Of a DNA stretch of 64,000 nt, positions 29,441 through 39,771 are shown piece by piece. The stretch is from Zizania palustris (lineage: Eukaryota; Streptophyta; Magnoliopsida; Poales; Poaceae). Within the stretch, counting starts at the first letter, position 1. Every line of letters begins with the position of its first letter. The stretch is from assembly GCA_019279435.1 (NCBI GenBank), contig JAAALK010000285.1, positions 27,932,371-27,996,370 on the forward strand, read 5' to 3'. A program made the translations under genes and the position numbers. The notes below the pieces were generated by a model. The model saw only the letters and a list, made by a program, of their open reading frames with translations, ran no database searches and was not told the origin of the DNA.

Positions 29441-30110
29441 TATCATCGAAGCTTTTCTGACACTCCGGCGTCTATTTGAAACTCTCGAACCCCTTTAGGG
29501 CTTTAAATATTGGGAGGCTTCGCTCTACTGATCTGGCCAGGAATCTACTAAGGGCTGCGAGCCATCCTGTTAGCTTTTGGACTTGCTTCAGATTTTCTAG
29601 TGGAGCCATTCTTTGCAGTGCACTTATCTACGTCGGGCTAGCTTTTATTCCTTTACTCGAAACTAAGTACCCTAGCAATTTTCCTACTTGCGCCCCGAAT
29701 ATACATTTTTCATGGTTGAGGTGAACTCCACATGCTCGGAGGCTCTCAAAAGTTTCTGCTAGGTCTAGACTATGATGGTGCTTTACAACACTCTTTATTA
29801 AAATGTCATCCATATAGGCTTCGACATTTCGGCCTATCTGGTGACCTAGAGCCTTAGCAATAAGACGTGAAAAAGTAGCCCCAGAATTCCGCAAGCCAAA
29901 AGGCATTCGAACATAACAAAATAATCTGAAAGGAGTTATGAAACTCGTCTTGGCTTCATCTTCACGCTTTAGCCAAACTTGATGATAACCGGAGCCCCTG
30001 GCGAATCGGTCAAGCCTTCAAATTGATGAGTAAACTATGCTCGATGATGCTCCGGTCAACTCCGGGGATATCTTCGTTGGTCCACGCGAAGATATCTAAG
30101 TTTTCTCTAA
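29441..30110 (-). pseudogene. G2 reverse transcriptase, internally deleted
   Basis: The minus strand shows VRMPFGLRNSGATFSRLIAK, the active site YMDDILIK, then LNHEKCIFGAQVGKLLGYLV, closely matching G1. The N-terminal palm and fingers (SSGKWRMCIDFT equivalent) are missing: around 30000 the sequence passes from the protease-RT linker to the HQVWLKRED equivalent. The end of the domain near 29440-29620 has a stop. Confidence 0.88.
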
Positions 30111-30848
30111 CTACTTCCTTGCCAGCAAAATAGATACTTCCAAAGGTAGCCCCTTGCCAAATTGGATTGGATATTCCTTGCCATCTTTTAGGATCATCTT
30201 TGTGATCACATCACCTTCTGATCTTGGCTTTAGGGAAGGGCCCTTCGAGGGGTCTGAGGACCTCAAAGCTTCCTCCAAGTGCTCCAGCAAACTATTCACC
30301 TAGCAAGGGTCCAGAGGTGGACCATGGCCATACTCTGCTCTCCAAGCTGCAGCTTCGTCTCCTGAAATAGTGAGAACTCGACCTTGCGTGGGCATCTTGA
30401 GACACAGATAGTTATGATTTTCCACAGCTCCGAATTGGTTTAGCATCCCCCTCCCGAAGATTGCGTTGTAGGTGTATGGGGTGTTGACGACATCGAAGAT
30501 AACCTCCTCAACCCTAGCCTTGGGCCTCTCTCCGAAGGCAACCTCGAGACCTATCTGGCTGAGGGCATCGAGAGGAGGATCTGCGAAACCTTGGAGTGAG
30601 CGAGCTGCCGGAAGTAAGTGTCTTTGGGGAATGCACATCTGGTCAAAGTCCTGGATAAAGAGTATATCCGCAGAGCTTCCACCATCCACCAATATCCTTC
30701 GGACTTCAACTCCCGCTATATCGGCTGAAATGACAAGGGGGTCAACATGGGGAAATTTCACCCCTGCAGCATCGTGGGCAGTAAAAAAATAGGTACATGG
30801 GACCACTCGAGCATTTCTGCAGCCGAGCTCGAAGTCCCTATATGCCAT
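30111..30848 (-). pseudogene. G2 aspartic protease and linker
   Basis: The open frame 30300-30848 carries the retropepsin-like active site ILVDGGSSADILF, which is DGG rather than DSG or DTG; this form is common in plant Tat-like gypsy proteins. It is followed by LQGFADPPLDALSQIGLEV and YNAIFGRGMLNQFGAV. A TAG after GPPLDPC separates it from the linker frame 30111-30299 (EGDVITKMILKDGKEYPIQF). It should process Gag-Pol. Confidence 0.82.
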
Positions 30849-30925
30849 ACTTTGCGCACATAGTCCCTTCGCTGTCGCTTTGACATATTACCAAGGGTCC
30901 CCCCTCGGGAGATGGGCAGGACCAC

Positions 30926-31261
30926 CTACTTGCCGCAATCTTGGGGATCCTCCTGCTTCGGTGGTGGCATAATGTTGGCCACCGGCAGCTGCATCGGTGT
31001 TTCAGGATTGCTGGCCCGGACCATAGCTTGTACAGGCTCCGAACGTACTACTGGAGCGGCCCGATCAGAAGTACCTCGCCCTGAGCTTCGCCCTAAATAC
31101 TCGCCCCGAACGGTCAATATGGACTTACAATCTTTTGTGTCATGGCTTCTATTTTCTCCTTGTACACAACAAAAGAAAGTCTGGCGTCTGCCAGCCGTCT
31201 TCTCTTGAGGCTTTGAGGTACTAGCCTTGTTAGCTTGCGCCTGTTGAAAGTTGAAAGCCAT
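30926..31261 (-). pseudogene. G2 gag C-terminal zinc-knuckle segment
   Basis: 111-residue open frame with the knuckle-like CCVQGENRSHDTKDC (normally CxxHGxxxHxTxxC; a residue of the motif is changed). It follows a glutamine/lysine-rich stretch and precedes the protease. It is separated from the rest of gag by frame breaks near 31270-31390. Confidence 0.72.
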
Positions 31262-31386
31262 CTTCGGGGCGGAGGGTGCAATATTTAATACCTCGAAGCG
31301 AAAGTGCTTCTTTCCCCTTCTATGATCATTGAAGCAATTATCAAGGGGGCTTGGGAGGAGTCAGGACTTCTGGCTCCGTCTTTACT

Positions 31387-32345
31387 TCACGAAGGACTGT
31401 TGCAGGCACCACAGTTCTTTGGATGCAGCCTTCTTCTGCCTTGGCATACTGTTCGAAGTATGCCATTAGCTGCGCTATAGATGACACTGACTTCCAGGTG
31501 AAGTTTGCTGAGAAGGTCTGGATTCAACACCCCTTCACGCGCCATGTCCACTACCGAAGAGGTAGACAAGCCTTTTATCTGAGACTTGGTGTGGGCGAAG
31601 CGTGTAAAGTACTCCCAAAGGGTCTCTCCTGCTTGCTGCTTTACCTGGAACAAGCTTCACATGGACATCGGGGCTAAGAACGTACCCTGGAAGTTACTCA
31701 CGAACTTCCTTTTTAGCTGCTCCCATGACCTGATTGATCCTGGCTTTAGAGACCAGAACCATCAGAGAGTCACACCTTCCAACGCGAGGGGAAGCATTTT
31801 GCCTTTGTATTCCGCACTCCTCCGCAGGCTTCTATTGCTAGGGCATAAGAAAGAGAGAACTCTCCGGGGTTGGACCCGCCAGAGTATTTGTGTAACTTAG
31901 AGGATTTGAACCCAAGGTCGAAGGGCACCTTCTGCAAGTCCAGATGCAGCGGAGATTCATTGTCGAAGGATGCATTCTCGGCATCCTCTGGGACTCGAAG
32001 AGCTTCGGGATAATTATCAGGATCATCGTCTTGAGGCACCTCCGAAGCAAGGGGGAAAGCTCGAGGGCGAAGCGTATCTATAGCCTCTTGCCTCCACCTT
32101 GCTACTTTCTCCTGAAGTTGTGCTACCTAGGTAGCCATATCCTCAGGAAGGTCTTCGCTTCCTCCGGAGGGGACCTTCGGGTCTTGAGAACTAGGATAAT
32201 CGGTTCGAAGCACTGAGGGAGCTGCTCTGGGTGCTCGAGGTCTGATGAGCACTTCGGGGGTTTGTGGAATGGCTGAAGGTCCTGCACCGTTGGTCCGAAG
32301 GGACCTTCGGGGAGGATCAGTGGCTAGGCTCCGCTTGGGAGGCAT
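31387..32345 (-). pseudogene. G2 gag, broken into three frames
   Basis: Starts MPPKRSLATDPPRRSLRTNG like G1 gag. The N-terminal frame (32127-32345) ends at a stop, the next (31770-32039) gives LQKVPFDLGFKSSKLHKYSG and NPGEFSLSYALAIEACGGVR, and the last (31387-31653) gives MFQVKQQAGETLWEYFTRFA. Together they form a retrotrans_gag domain with the same order as G1. At least two frame changes and one stop make it non-coding today. Confidence 0.87.
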
Positions 32346-32529
32346 GGCTTACAAAGTTAAGGTCCGAAGACCAAAGATTTCGAATGATTTGGGAAGGCGA
32401 GAAAAGGCCTTCGAGCTACACTTGGAAGCCCCTTACTAAACGGTGCGCGTAATCTTTAGACTCCGAAAATCCCTCCGCAAGTGCTCTTCAAAGTGCAGTC
32501 AGCAATAGAGAACTAGCTTTTAGAACTAA

Positions 32530-32551
32530 GTTCCTCATGGACGACGCCAAC
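32530..32551 (-). other. Primer-binding site of G2
   Basis: TGGCGTCGTCCATGAGGAAC on the minus strand right after the LTR end CCAACA. Several mismatches to the G1 site suggest age. Confidence 0.65.
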
Positions 32552-33044
32552 TGTTGGCGTAAAAGATTATGCTAATAGGTTCTCTAAGATTAAGAACTAA
32601 CAAACAAGGAGTTTGTGAAGCAGACTATCTCAAGCCTCCGTAAAGGATAATAGCTCGAAGTAGTTTGAAGTTGTGTATTGAATATCTAAATATTCGATGC
32701 CTATTACATTGTGAGAAAGGGGGTATTTATAGGTAATAACTATAAGGAAAAGACCTTTTTACCCCTCAATTACAACCGATATAGTGGAAACTATTCGGTA
32801 CCCCGAATAGGGCTAAAATGGGAAAATATTTTTGAAGGAGATAGACAAGGCAGACGTCCCATCCTTCTAGCTGTTTCCCACCGTAGTATGGTATCTTCGA
32901 AGGGTATCTTCGGACCAGAGTTCAGACGAACCCTTCAACTTTAAACCTTCATCAATTCGGAGACAAGTCTTTGGCTTAGAAGTTTATGACTTGTCCTTGT
33001 CTCTTAATCTTGAAGGTCCGAGGGATGAAGTATTTCCCCCCAAC
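32552..33044 (-). repeat. 5' LTR of G2 (493 bp)
   Basis: Ends TGTTGGGGGG...CCAACA on the minus strand; TATAAATA box at 32724-32731. It resembles the G1 LTR throughout, so G1 and G2 are one family. Confidence 0.88.
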
Positions 33045-33089
33045 AAGAGTGTTCTTGACCTCTGGAGGATGAAATATTTCCCCCCAACA
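33045..33089 (-). repeat. Stub of the GX 3' LTR, cut by G2
   Basis: A second LTR start, TGTTGGGGGGAAATATTTC on the minus strand, ends at 33089, only 45 bases beyond the start of the G2 LTR. It is preceded by a polypurine tract. I read it as the first 45 bases of the 3' LTR of another Tat element (GX) into which G2 inserted. Confidence 0.72.
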
Positions 33090-33104
33090 GTAGCCCCTCG
33101 AATA
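33090..33104 (-). other. Polypurine tract of GX
   Basis: GTATTCGAGGGGCTAC on the minus strand sits directly before the LTR start TGTTGGGGG, which is the position and composition expected of a 3' polypurine tract. Confidence 0.65.
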
Positions 33105-33552
33105 CTTCTCTCCAAATTGCCTATACAATAAGAGGGTAGTATACGAAAGGAACAATTGCATACATAGGATCCAGAACTTAGTGAAATTTACCATTTTTTG
33201 AAGCATTCAAAGATTTGTAATCTTCGAACCAGCTTCTATGCGAAGGTACGCGTTAAAGTAGCTTCGAAGATAGATCCTTGCAAAGCTAAAATAACCGTTA
33301 TACTCACAGAAATAGCCGTTACCTCTTTTTTTAAAAAAAGAGTTACACCACCGCTTCATTTCCAGAGATGTTTTTTCTCACGAAGAGTTGTGATAAGTGG
33401 TAACGACAAAGAAGACAGAGCAGCACATATGAACGGTACGTTGCGTGTGCATTCACACTATAAATAAGAGGGCGGGAATGAGTTTTGGATACTTTACCAA
33501 CTACTTCTGCAATCCCCCTTTTCTGTTTCCTGAGCTCGAACTCCAACCCAAT
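33105..33552 (+). promoter_or_regulatory. Promoter and leader of the GX antisense gene
   Basis: 448 bases without a gene. The plus strand has a TATAAATA box at 33459-33466 in a CACACTATAAATAAGAG context and a pyrimidine-rich leader (CCCCCTTTTCTGTTTCCTGAG). The leader is interrupted after CCAAT (33548-33552) by the solo LTR and resumes at 36928, reaching ATGGCAAAAACTAGC at 36941. Without the insertion the TATA-to-ATG distance would be about 100 bases, normal for a plant gene. Confidence 0.6.
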
Positions 33553-36500
33553 TGTGACACCCCGATTTACCAAATTGGAACATTATTGAATTTCCAAAGA
33601 AAAACAATAATACAAGGGGTCCATCATGCGACAACGTACATACGACAATCATTAGTGGTACGCAGACCACATTATTACACAAGAGTGAAAATAAAATAAA
33701 CAATAAAAAGCATGACGAACGCCCTCTTTAGGATCTTCTCTTGACTGGGTCGCTACTCAAGACCATCCTCCTCATAGTAAGCAGCCTCTGAAGTGTTTGT
33801 CCAACGGGTATGAGTACAAAATTACTCAACAAGCCACCACAAATGCAATAGTAATGCAAGATAATAACAAAGGAATGATAATAGCTCAAAGTGCGGAAAA
33901 GTACATTTTTCAGTTGTTGCATTTAGTGTAGTCAAATTTAATCGAGCAAAATATTAAACATGAACATCATAATATCATCTAACCCGAGGAGTAAGTTTTC
34001 CCTCCTTGCTCAACAGTCCTTACATGCCAATTCATCATGCATATTCATTAAAAGTAAACTAACTGTGGGATGTCACGCAACCCGCCCTTGACCGTGGGCT
34101 TGGCTTTTCGAAAAGATTTAAGACTCTGATCAAAAGTGTACCACTGTACCCACAAGGCACGCACTCATCCCATACACCAAAGTGTAACGAGATGACCCAT
34201 ACCATGGGAACTCATGCCAAAACCTCAACATGAAATGTTCCAAGCGATAATCACCCGCTCTAGGTTTCGCCGGCGCGCCAGGCTGCATCCCGGCTAACAT
34301 TGCACCCCCTTTTGTGCCACGTCGGTACAAGCCACCCGCATGTCCTGCTTGACCCATCTCCAAGTGGTGCCTCGGATTGGAACACTCCATACGTTAGTTA
34401 GGACTTACCCAATAGACTTGTGGTTAGTACGGAAATGTATTGCAACTGATCACGCATACTGGTCCTTATAGCGCCCCGGGTGCTACAGAACAATGCCCCA
34501 GCTTGCACCGGAACCCACCATGCATATACTTTACCATAACTCTATCACCAACATAATTCCAGGGATAAGAATAAACAGGGATCATATAGTACATTCCAAT
34601 CTTTATGACTCATTTTTAACATATAGCAATTGTGTCAATACATTGGACACTAGCTAATAGTACTAATAATATGGTGACAAGGAGTTTAGGCTAGATAGCA
34701 TGGCTTGGGTTGCACATCAAGGTCATGGATCTAAATAAATATAATGTAGGGCTTTCATTTGACTAATGCATGTATAACCTATGTGTTTTAGCGATAGTTT
34801 GGCAAAACTAGGTTCAATATGCTCAAAAGATTACTTTGGTGACTTTCCTTGTTCAGCGAAAGGCGACAGGGGAACCTCCGGGTAATATTCCGGCTCCTCG
34901 GTGGCATCGTAGTCTTCTCGATATAAATAAATTAAACGTAACATTCAATTAAAAAAAATCCAAAAATCACACAACACAGGCATATAAGTTTTGATTGGTT
35001 TGAACCAAGGAAAATAAAGTTGTTAAGTTTCTGAAATTTATTTTATGAATATTTTAAAATGAACTTTAATGGAATTATGGCCTTTCTAAAAAGGAATAAA
35101 AATGTAAACTAATGTATTTTAAATTTCTAACTAATTTAAAATAAGAAGTTCAGTGTAAACCTAGTGGTTCTATTGCACTAATAAGGAGAGAATAAAATAT
35201 AATTTTTTCTGAAATGGAAATGAACAAATTTTGGGTTCATCCTAAAGTGCATTTGAATACTTTATTAAATAAACATAAAATACTCAAAATAAACCTACTG
35301 TTTATATTGCATTAACATGTAGAGAATAAAATTATACATTTTCTGGAATTGGAATGGTAAATTTTGGAGTTAAAATGAATAAGATATGAATTTTGGAAGT
35401 CTAAAACTATTTTCTGGCAATTTAAATTAAACCTAAAATAGGCGTCGGTCCATGGTGAACCGAATCCACCGTGAACCTGCGCACTGTGCGCGTGCGCCGG
35501 ATCCAGATCAACCGTTGAATCGTGATCAAACGCGCGAGGGTGAGGCCGGCGGTGTTAATGAAAACGGACGGCTGAGATTAAAAGATCGAATCGGTACGCG
35601 ATGGATGGCCTGGATTCGATGCGTGTTTTAAATATAAATGGACGGCTCAGATTAGAACGTAACGCTTTGCCGAGATCTAACGGATCTGATTAAACCACAC
35701 GAATGGTTTAACCACCACCGTCGGATCCAGATTGCACAGTCGCTATCAAATCCGACACGGCACGGGTACTCTACCCGTGCCGGTCGTCTTCTCCGGTGAC
35801 GGCGAGCAGGCCAGAGGCCACGGTGAGCGACGGTGGTCCTAGCTACGCCTAGAAATGGAAAGAGGGCGACTAGGGGAGTACGGGGATACCGTTGCGGTGA
35901 TTCGGGGTCGACGGAGTGCAGCCGGCGACGAGTGTACATGGCGGAGGTGTTTGGGTCCCTTGTCGGCGATGGTGTTCCGCTAGGTTTCGTCGGCAATGGA
36001 GTGCTGGCCGGGGTCGGGGTGGTCGATACGGTCATGGTGGTACAGTCATCGAGGATGAAGGGGGACTCCGGCGACGGCGAGCAGTGACTGGAGTAGGGGT
36101 GGCGGTGTGGCGTTAAAAGGGTGTTGCGGGCGCTCTGTTCAGTCTAAGTGCGAAGGGACGTGTGGGCTGGACGCGGTGTAGGCGTAGGGTTTAAATAGGG
36201 GTAGTGGCGGGGGCAGAGGGGGCACAATCAGGGGAGGCCGAGAATGAACGCCGGCGAGCTTCATTCCTTGCATGCGAGCGGCGGTCCCGGGGCGATGATG
36301 CGTGGATTAAAGAGGGGAAACGGTCGGCGCATCGCGGGGAATTGATTCATAGCATCGGTTTAATGTGAGGGGGCCGACAACGAGCGGATCGCGGAGGCAT
36401 TGATTTGGCCGGTGAGGTTTGGGGGGCGGTGGCACAAGGTCGACGATGGGTCCGACAGGTAGGGGCCACTAGTCAGTGGACGCGGGGCAAGGGCGGGGCA

Positions 36501-36927
36501 ACAGGACGCACTGACGGGTGGGGCCGAGGCGTTGGGCGCGTGCGCGGAGGGAGGGGGTCACTAACTAGTGGGGCCCGTTTTTTAGTGAGGGGCGTGGGGA
36601 GGGAGTGGGCTGGGCCGACCGGTTGGGGGAGATTGAGGGAGGGAGGCCCGTTACTGTTTAAATCCTTTTTCGAATAAAAATAATTGCTGGAATTAGTTTA
36701 AATTATTTGAGGTGCTTCCATGAGTGATAAAAATTTGTAAAAATTCTCAAAAATATATCTTGGCCGTGGGATCATATACAAAATTTTCTACCCTCTGGTT
36801 TGGATATTTCATGTAGATTCTAGTTTATTTAAGCATATAAGGGTATTAAAGGTATTTCAAAATTAATCATTTCCAGGAAATAAACAAAAATGTATTTTTA
36901 TTTTCCATGAAAATTTGGGGTGTTACA
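33553..36927. mobile_element. Solo LTR, 3375 bp, with CCAAT target duplication
   Basis: Starts TGTGACACCCCGATTT and ends AAATTTGGGGTGTTACA, an 11-bp imperfect terminal inverted repeat of TGTNACACCCC type. It is flanked by CCAAT at 33548-33552 and 36928-36932. No gag, pol, primer site or polypurine tract is inside. The left half is AT-rich; 35450-36680 is GC-rich with CpG-rich spurious ORFs. Length and ends resemble the long LTRs of Tekay/Del-type gypsy elements (from memory of the family, not compared). Orientation is unresolved because either end could be the TG start. Confidence 0.85.
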
Positions 36928-36940
36928 CCAATCTTCTCTC

Positions 36941-39771
36941 ATGGCAAAAACTAGCCACAAAATTCCTATTCATGCTTCATCCTTGGCCAGGCTGCAAGCG
37001 ATGGCGGTAGGAGCAGCAACGCCTTTGGACAATCCTCGCCCGGCTGGTTCTCATGATCTTCTCCCAGCGTCGGCCAAATATACGGATCAGTCATATAGTT
37101 TGGGGCCTTAAACTTGCTTGAAAAAATCCATCGTGGCAGCAACTGCTGGGAAGACAGGTCCTGGGATCAAGATTCGTCAGGCCGAAAAAGAAGTGATTCC
37201 TGCACCGCAGGCCAAAGAGGTACTCGTGTTCAAAGCCTTTCCCAACTTTCGCCCAATTCTATTTCTCGCCTAGACATCTTCGAGTGGGCAATGCGAGCCA
37301 AATGTTGTGAGGGGAGAGCTGAAATCTTTGCAGCGCTTCACAAAGCTTCCTGCCAACCGAAGACTTACCAGGGAGCATGAGGAGAGAAGATGGTGATTGC
37401 CTTCGGTAGCATCAACTTCTGGCTTCGTGAAGAATATCAAACTCTGTTCCCGACGAAGGCTATCAACGCTAGATGGTACACAGATTGGGTCCTTCGCTGG
37501 TTTTATGCCGAGGTAGGAGCGGACAGTGCCTTGGCCGGACCCCTCAAAGACATCTTCTATCGGAGGGAAGCGGAGGTCCATCCAGACCCAGGCCAGCTTG
37601 AAGCTCGTCTCGGACTGCTGCAAGCCATAAGCCGTCGCATGAGCATGGAGGACTTAGCGGAGGAGTTCATCAGACTCTGGATTCCGCCCTTGATGGCTAG
37701 CTGGCCGAGAAACTTCGAAGAGATCCCGACAAATGCTGCAGGTAACCTCGAATGCCTTGCAAATTGTTTTACATGTAGTATTGATTCTATAAACATGATT
37801 TAACTGAAAGGAAACCTTATCTTCCAGCTCCACGGGCCACCCTCACTCCAGAGCAAATTATCCGGACTTCGGAGAAGATCCTCAGGGCTCCTATGCCCGC
37901 TAAAAATGAGTGGACGGTAAAATTGGTTGGCAGCTTGGAGCGATTCAATAGAGTATGGAGCGTACTCGGAGTTGAATCTCCCATTCTTCCGGACTGGACC
38001 AGTTTCGAGCAAGCTCAAAAGAAGAGGAAAGTTGAAGCAGGGACTTCAGCGCCAACCAAGATGCCTATGAAAAAGGTGGCCCGGAAACCGAAGGCCGTTG
38101 CTCCTTCTAAGTCACCAACATTGTCTTCGGAGTCATCTAAAGATGAAGGAAACAGAGAAATGGGAAAGGAGTTCGAAGCCCTCCTAACAAGGGATGAAGG
38201 ATCACAGATGGGAGCTGAAGTCCCCATTCAAGACGACGTGGTAGCAGCGTCTGTTTCTAAAGATAACCCCGAACAGGCAAAGACTGAGAACGTCCTGCCT
38301 AGCCAAGTAGATGCTCCTACTATGGGAGAAGGCAAAATTGAGACTATGGACACTCACGTCTCGTCTCCGGATGAAGTAATAGCTGTAGTGGTCAAAGATG
38401 TCTTGGCAGCTAATACTTCGGTTCGAAGCTCAGAGTCCAAAGAGGATTTGGCCAGATGTTCGAGCCCTCAAGTAGTCCCGTACTCGCTCAGCAACCAAAT
38501 GTCGGAGGTAATATTTAGAAGAGTACCTTTTCTTTTTCCTTATTTTTTTGTATCCTGCAAAATTTATACAATATCATATACCTTTATTTTTCATAGGATC
38601 GGTTCCAATGGAGGTGACTCCTCCTGCAGAGGTCATGCCGGAGGCTGTCATGTCTTCGAAGTCAATTCCTGAAGTAGTTTTGAAGATGGGTCCTGGAAAA
38701 GGTAAAGGTGGACCTTTTCCTGCTCCTATTCCAGGGTGGACCCCGTCAGAATCTACGGACGACGACCAATCCACGGAGGGAGGTCAATCCACGAAGGCCT
38801 CTGAAGATGCCTCGCTGCATTATGGCCCATCTCCGAACGAAGACGACCAAAGTGCCTTGTCAAGGCTCCCCCTCCTAGCTCCTTTTCTAGAGTAGAGGAC
38901 TGGACTTCGGATTTTGTTAGAGCCTCTGGCTCGGGCTAGTCATGAAGTTGGGGAGACTGACTTGGTTTCCGCTCTTGGATAAGCTGAGGGGTCAGAGGTA
39001 GATGCAGCTTTAGAACGAGCAGCCTACAAGGTAGGAAGTATCTGCAAAAATAGAATTAGTTCAAACATATGTAAATAATTTACTTACATTGATCTTTTTC
39101 TTCCTTCGCAGCAAGTAGTCCTAGCTCAAGCTGGGGCTATATCACATGAGCGAGAATGGAACCGGCTCAAGGAGAAAGTTACAGCTCTTCAAGGTAGTTT
39201 TGTTAGCTCTGAGATTTGGACTTCAAGCTTGGAAGAAATGGTAGCCGCAGAAAGAAACACTAGGACTAGCTTGGAGGCTGCCAATAAAGAGCTCGAGGCT
39301 GAGCGAGTTGTTCTTCGGGCCGAAGTGGAAAGGCTACGAGGAGAGCAGGCAACTATAGGAGCTGAAATGGTTAGGCTTCGAGAGAAGCAACTGAAATTAA
39401 TGGAGAAGGCCAAACAACTGCTTGGACAGAAGAATTCTTTGATGACGAAGGCAGCTAGACTTTCATCACTGATAGACGAGCTGACTTCATCAAAGAACAC
39501 TTTGTCTAAAGAGAAGATAAAATGCGAGAAGGTGGCCTCGGATACCATGGACGCCCTTTGAGGTGTCCTAGAGTACTTTGGCACCTCTTGCGCTTCTTCT
39601 TCGACTGGCAACGAATCTATGCTGTGGAGGTTGAAGATAATCCAAGCAGCGGCAAAGACTATGAAGACAGTGGGTACTCGGTATGGACAGATATCTGGCC
39701 AAGTAGCTGCTCTCTGAGTACTTTGTTACTACGAAGATCGTGGACTATCTGTTGCTCTGGAGCATGAAGCA
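36941..39771 (+). pseudogene. Spliced antisense gene of Tat element GX
   Basis: A plus-strand gene opposite to the Tat element. ATG at 36941 gives MAKTSHKIPIHASSLARLQA. A conserved-looking domain at about 37280-37740 has IFEWAMRAKCCEGRAE, NFWLREEYQTLFPTKAINAR and WLRWFYAEV-like aromatic residues. Three introns with GT-AG ends are predicted: 37742-37827, 38508-38596 and 39031-39111. The first and third splice cleanly in frame. Later exons give FNRVWSVLGVESPILP, a KKRK basic motif, an acidic/serine-rich stretch and a long coiled coil (39112-39558). Stops at 37109, 37378, 38893 and 39559 and a shift after intron 2 show decay. C3 cuts it at 39771. Similar proteins are known as unclassified retroelement proteins in plants; their function is not known to me. 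Confidence 0.65.

Larger units (their letters stand above)
25503..33044 (-). mobile_element. Tat-type gypsy element G2
   Basis: Minus-strand element. Its 5' LTR is at 32552-33044, followed by primer site, gag, zinc knuckle, protease, reverse transcriptase, two RNase H domains, integrase, a 118-bp tandem repeat and plus-strand (antisense) ORFs, until H interrupts it at 25503. A second, archaeal-type RNase H and antisense ORFs between pol and the 3' LTR are marks of the Tat lineage. Several frames are broken and part of RT is deleted near 30000. The right flank AGAGT (33045-33049) should be the target duplication. Confidence 0.88.

Noticed and set aside
35652..36677. Several ORFs of 66-127 codons in the solo LTR
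   Set aside because: They result from a GC-rich segment on both strands; none shows a recognisable domain.
36941..39771. A captured host gene
   Set aside because: The same antisense gene end occurs in G2 at the same place, so it belongs to the Tat family and is not a one-off capture.
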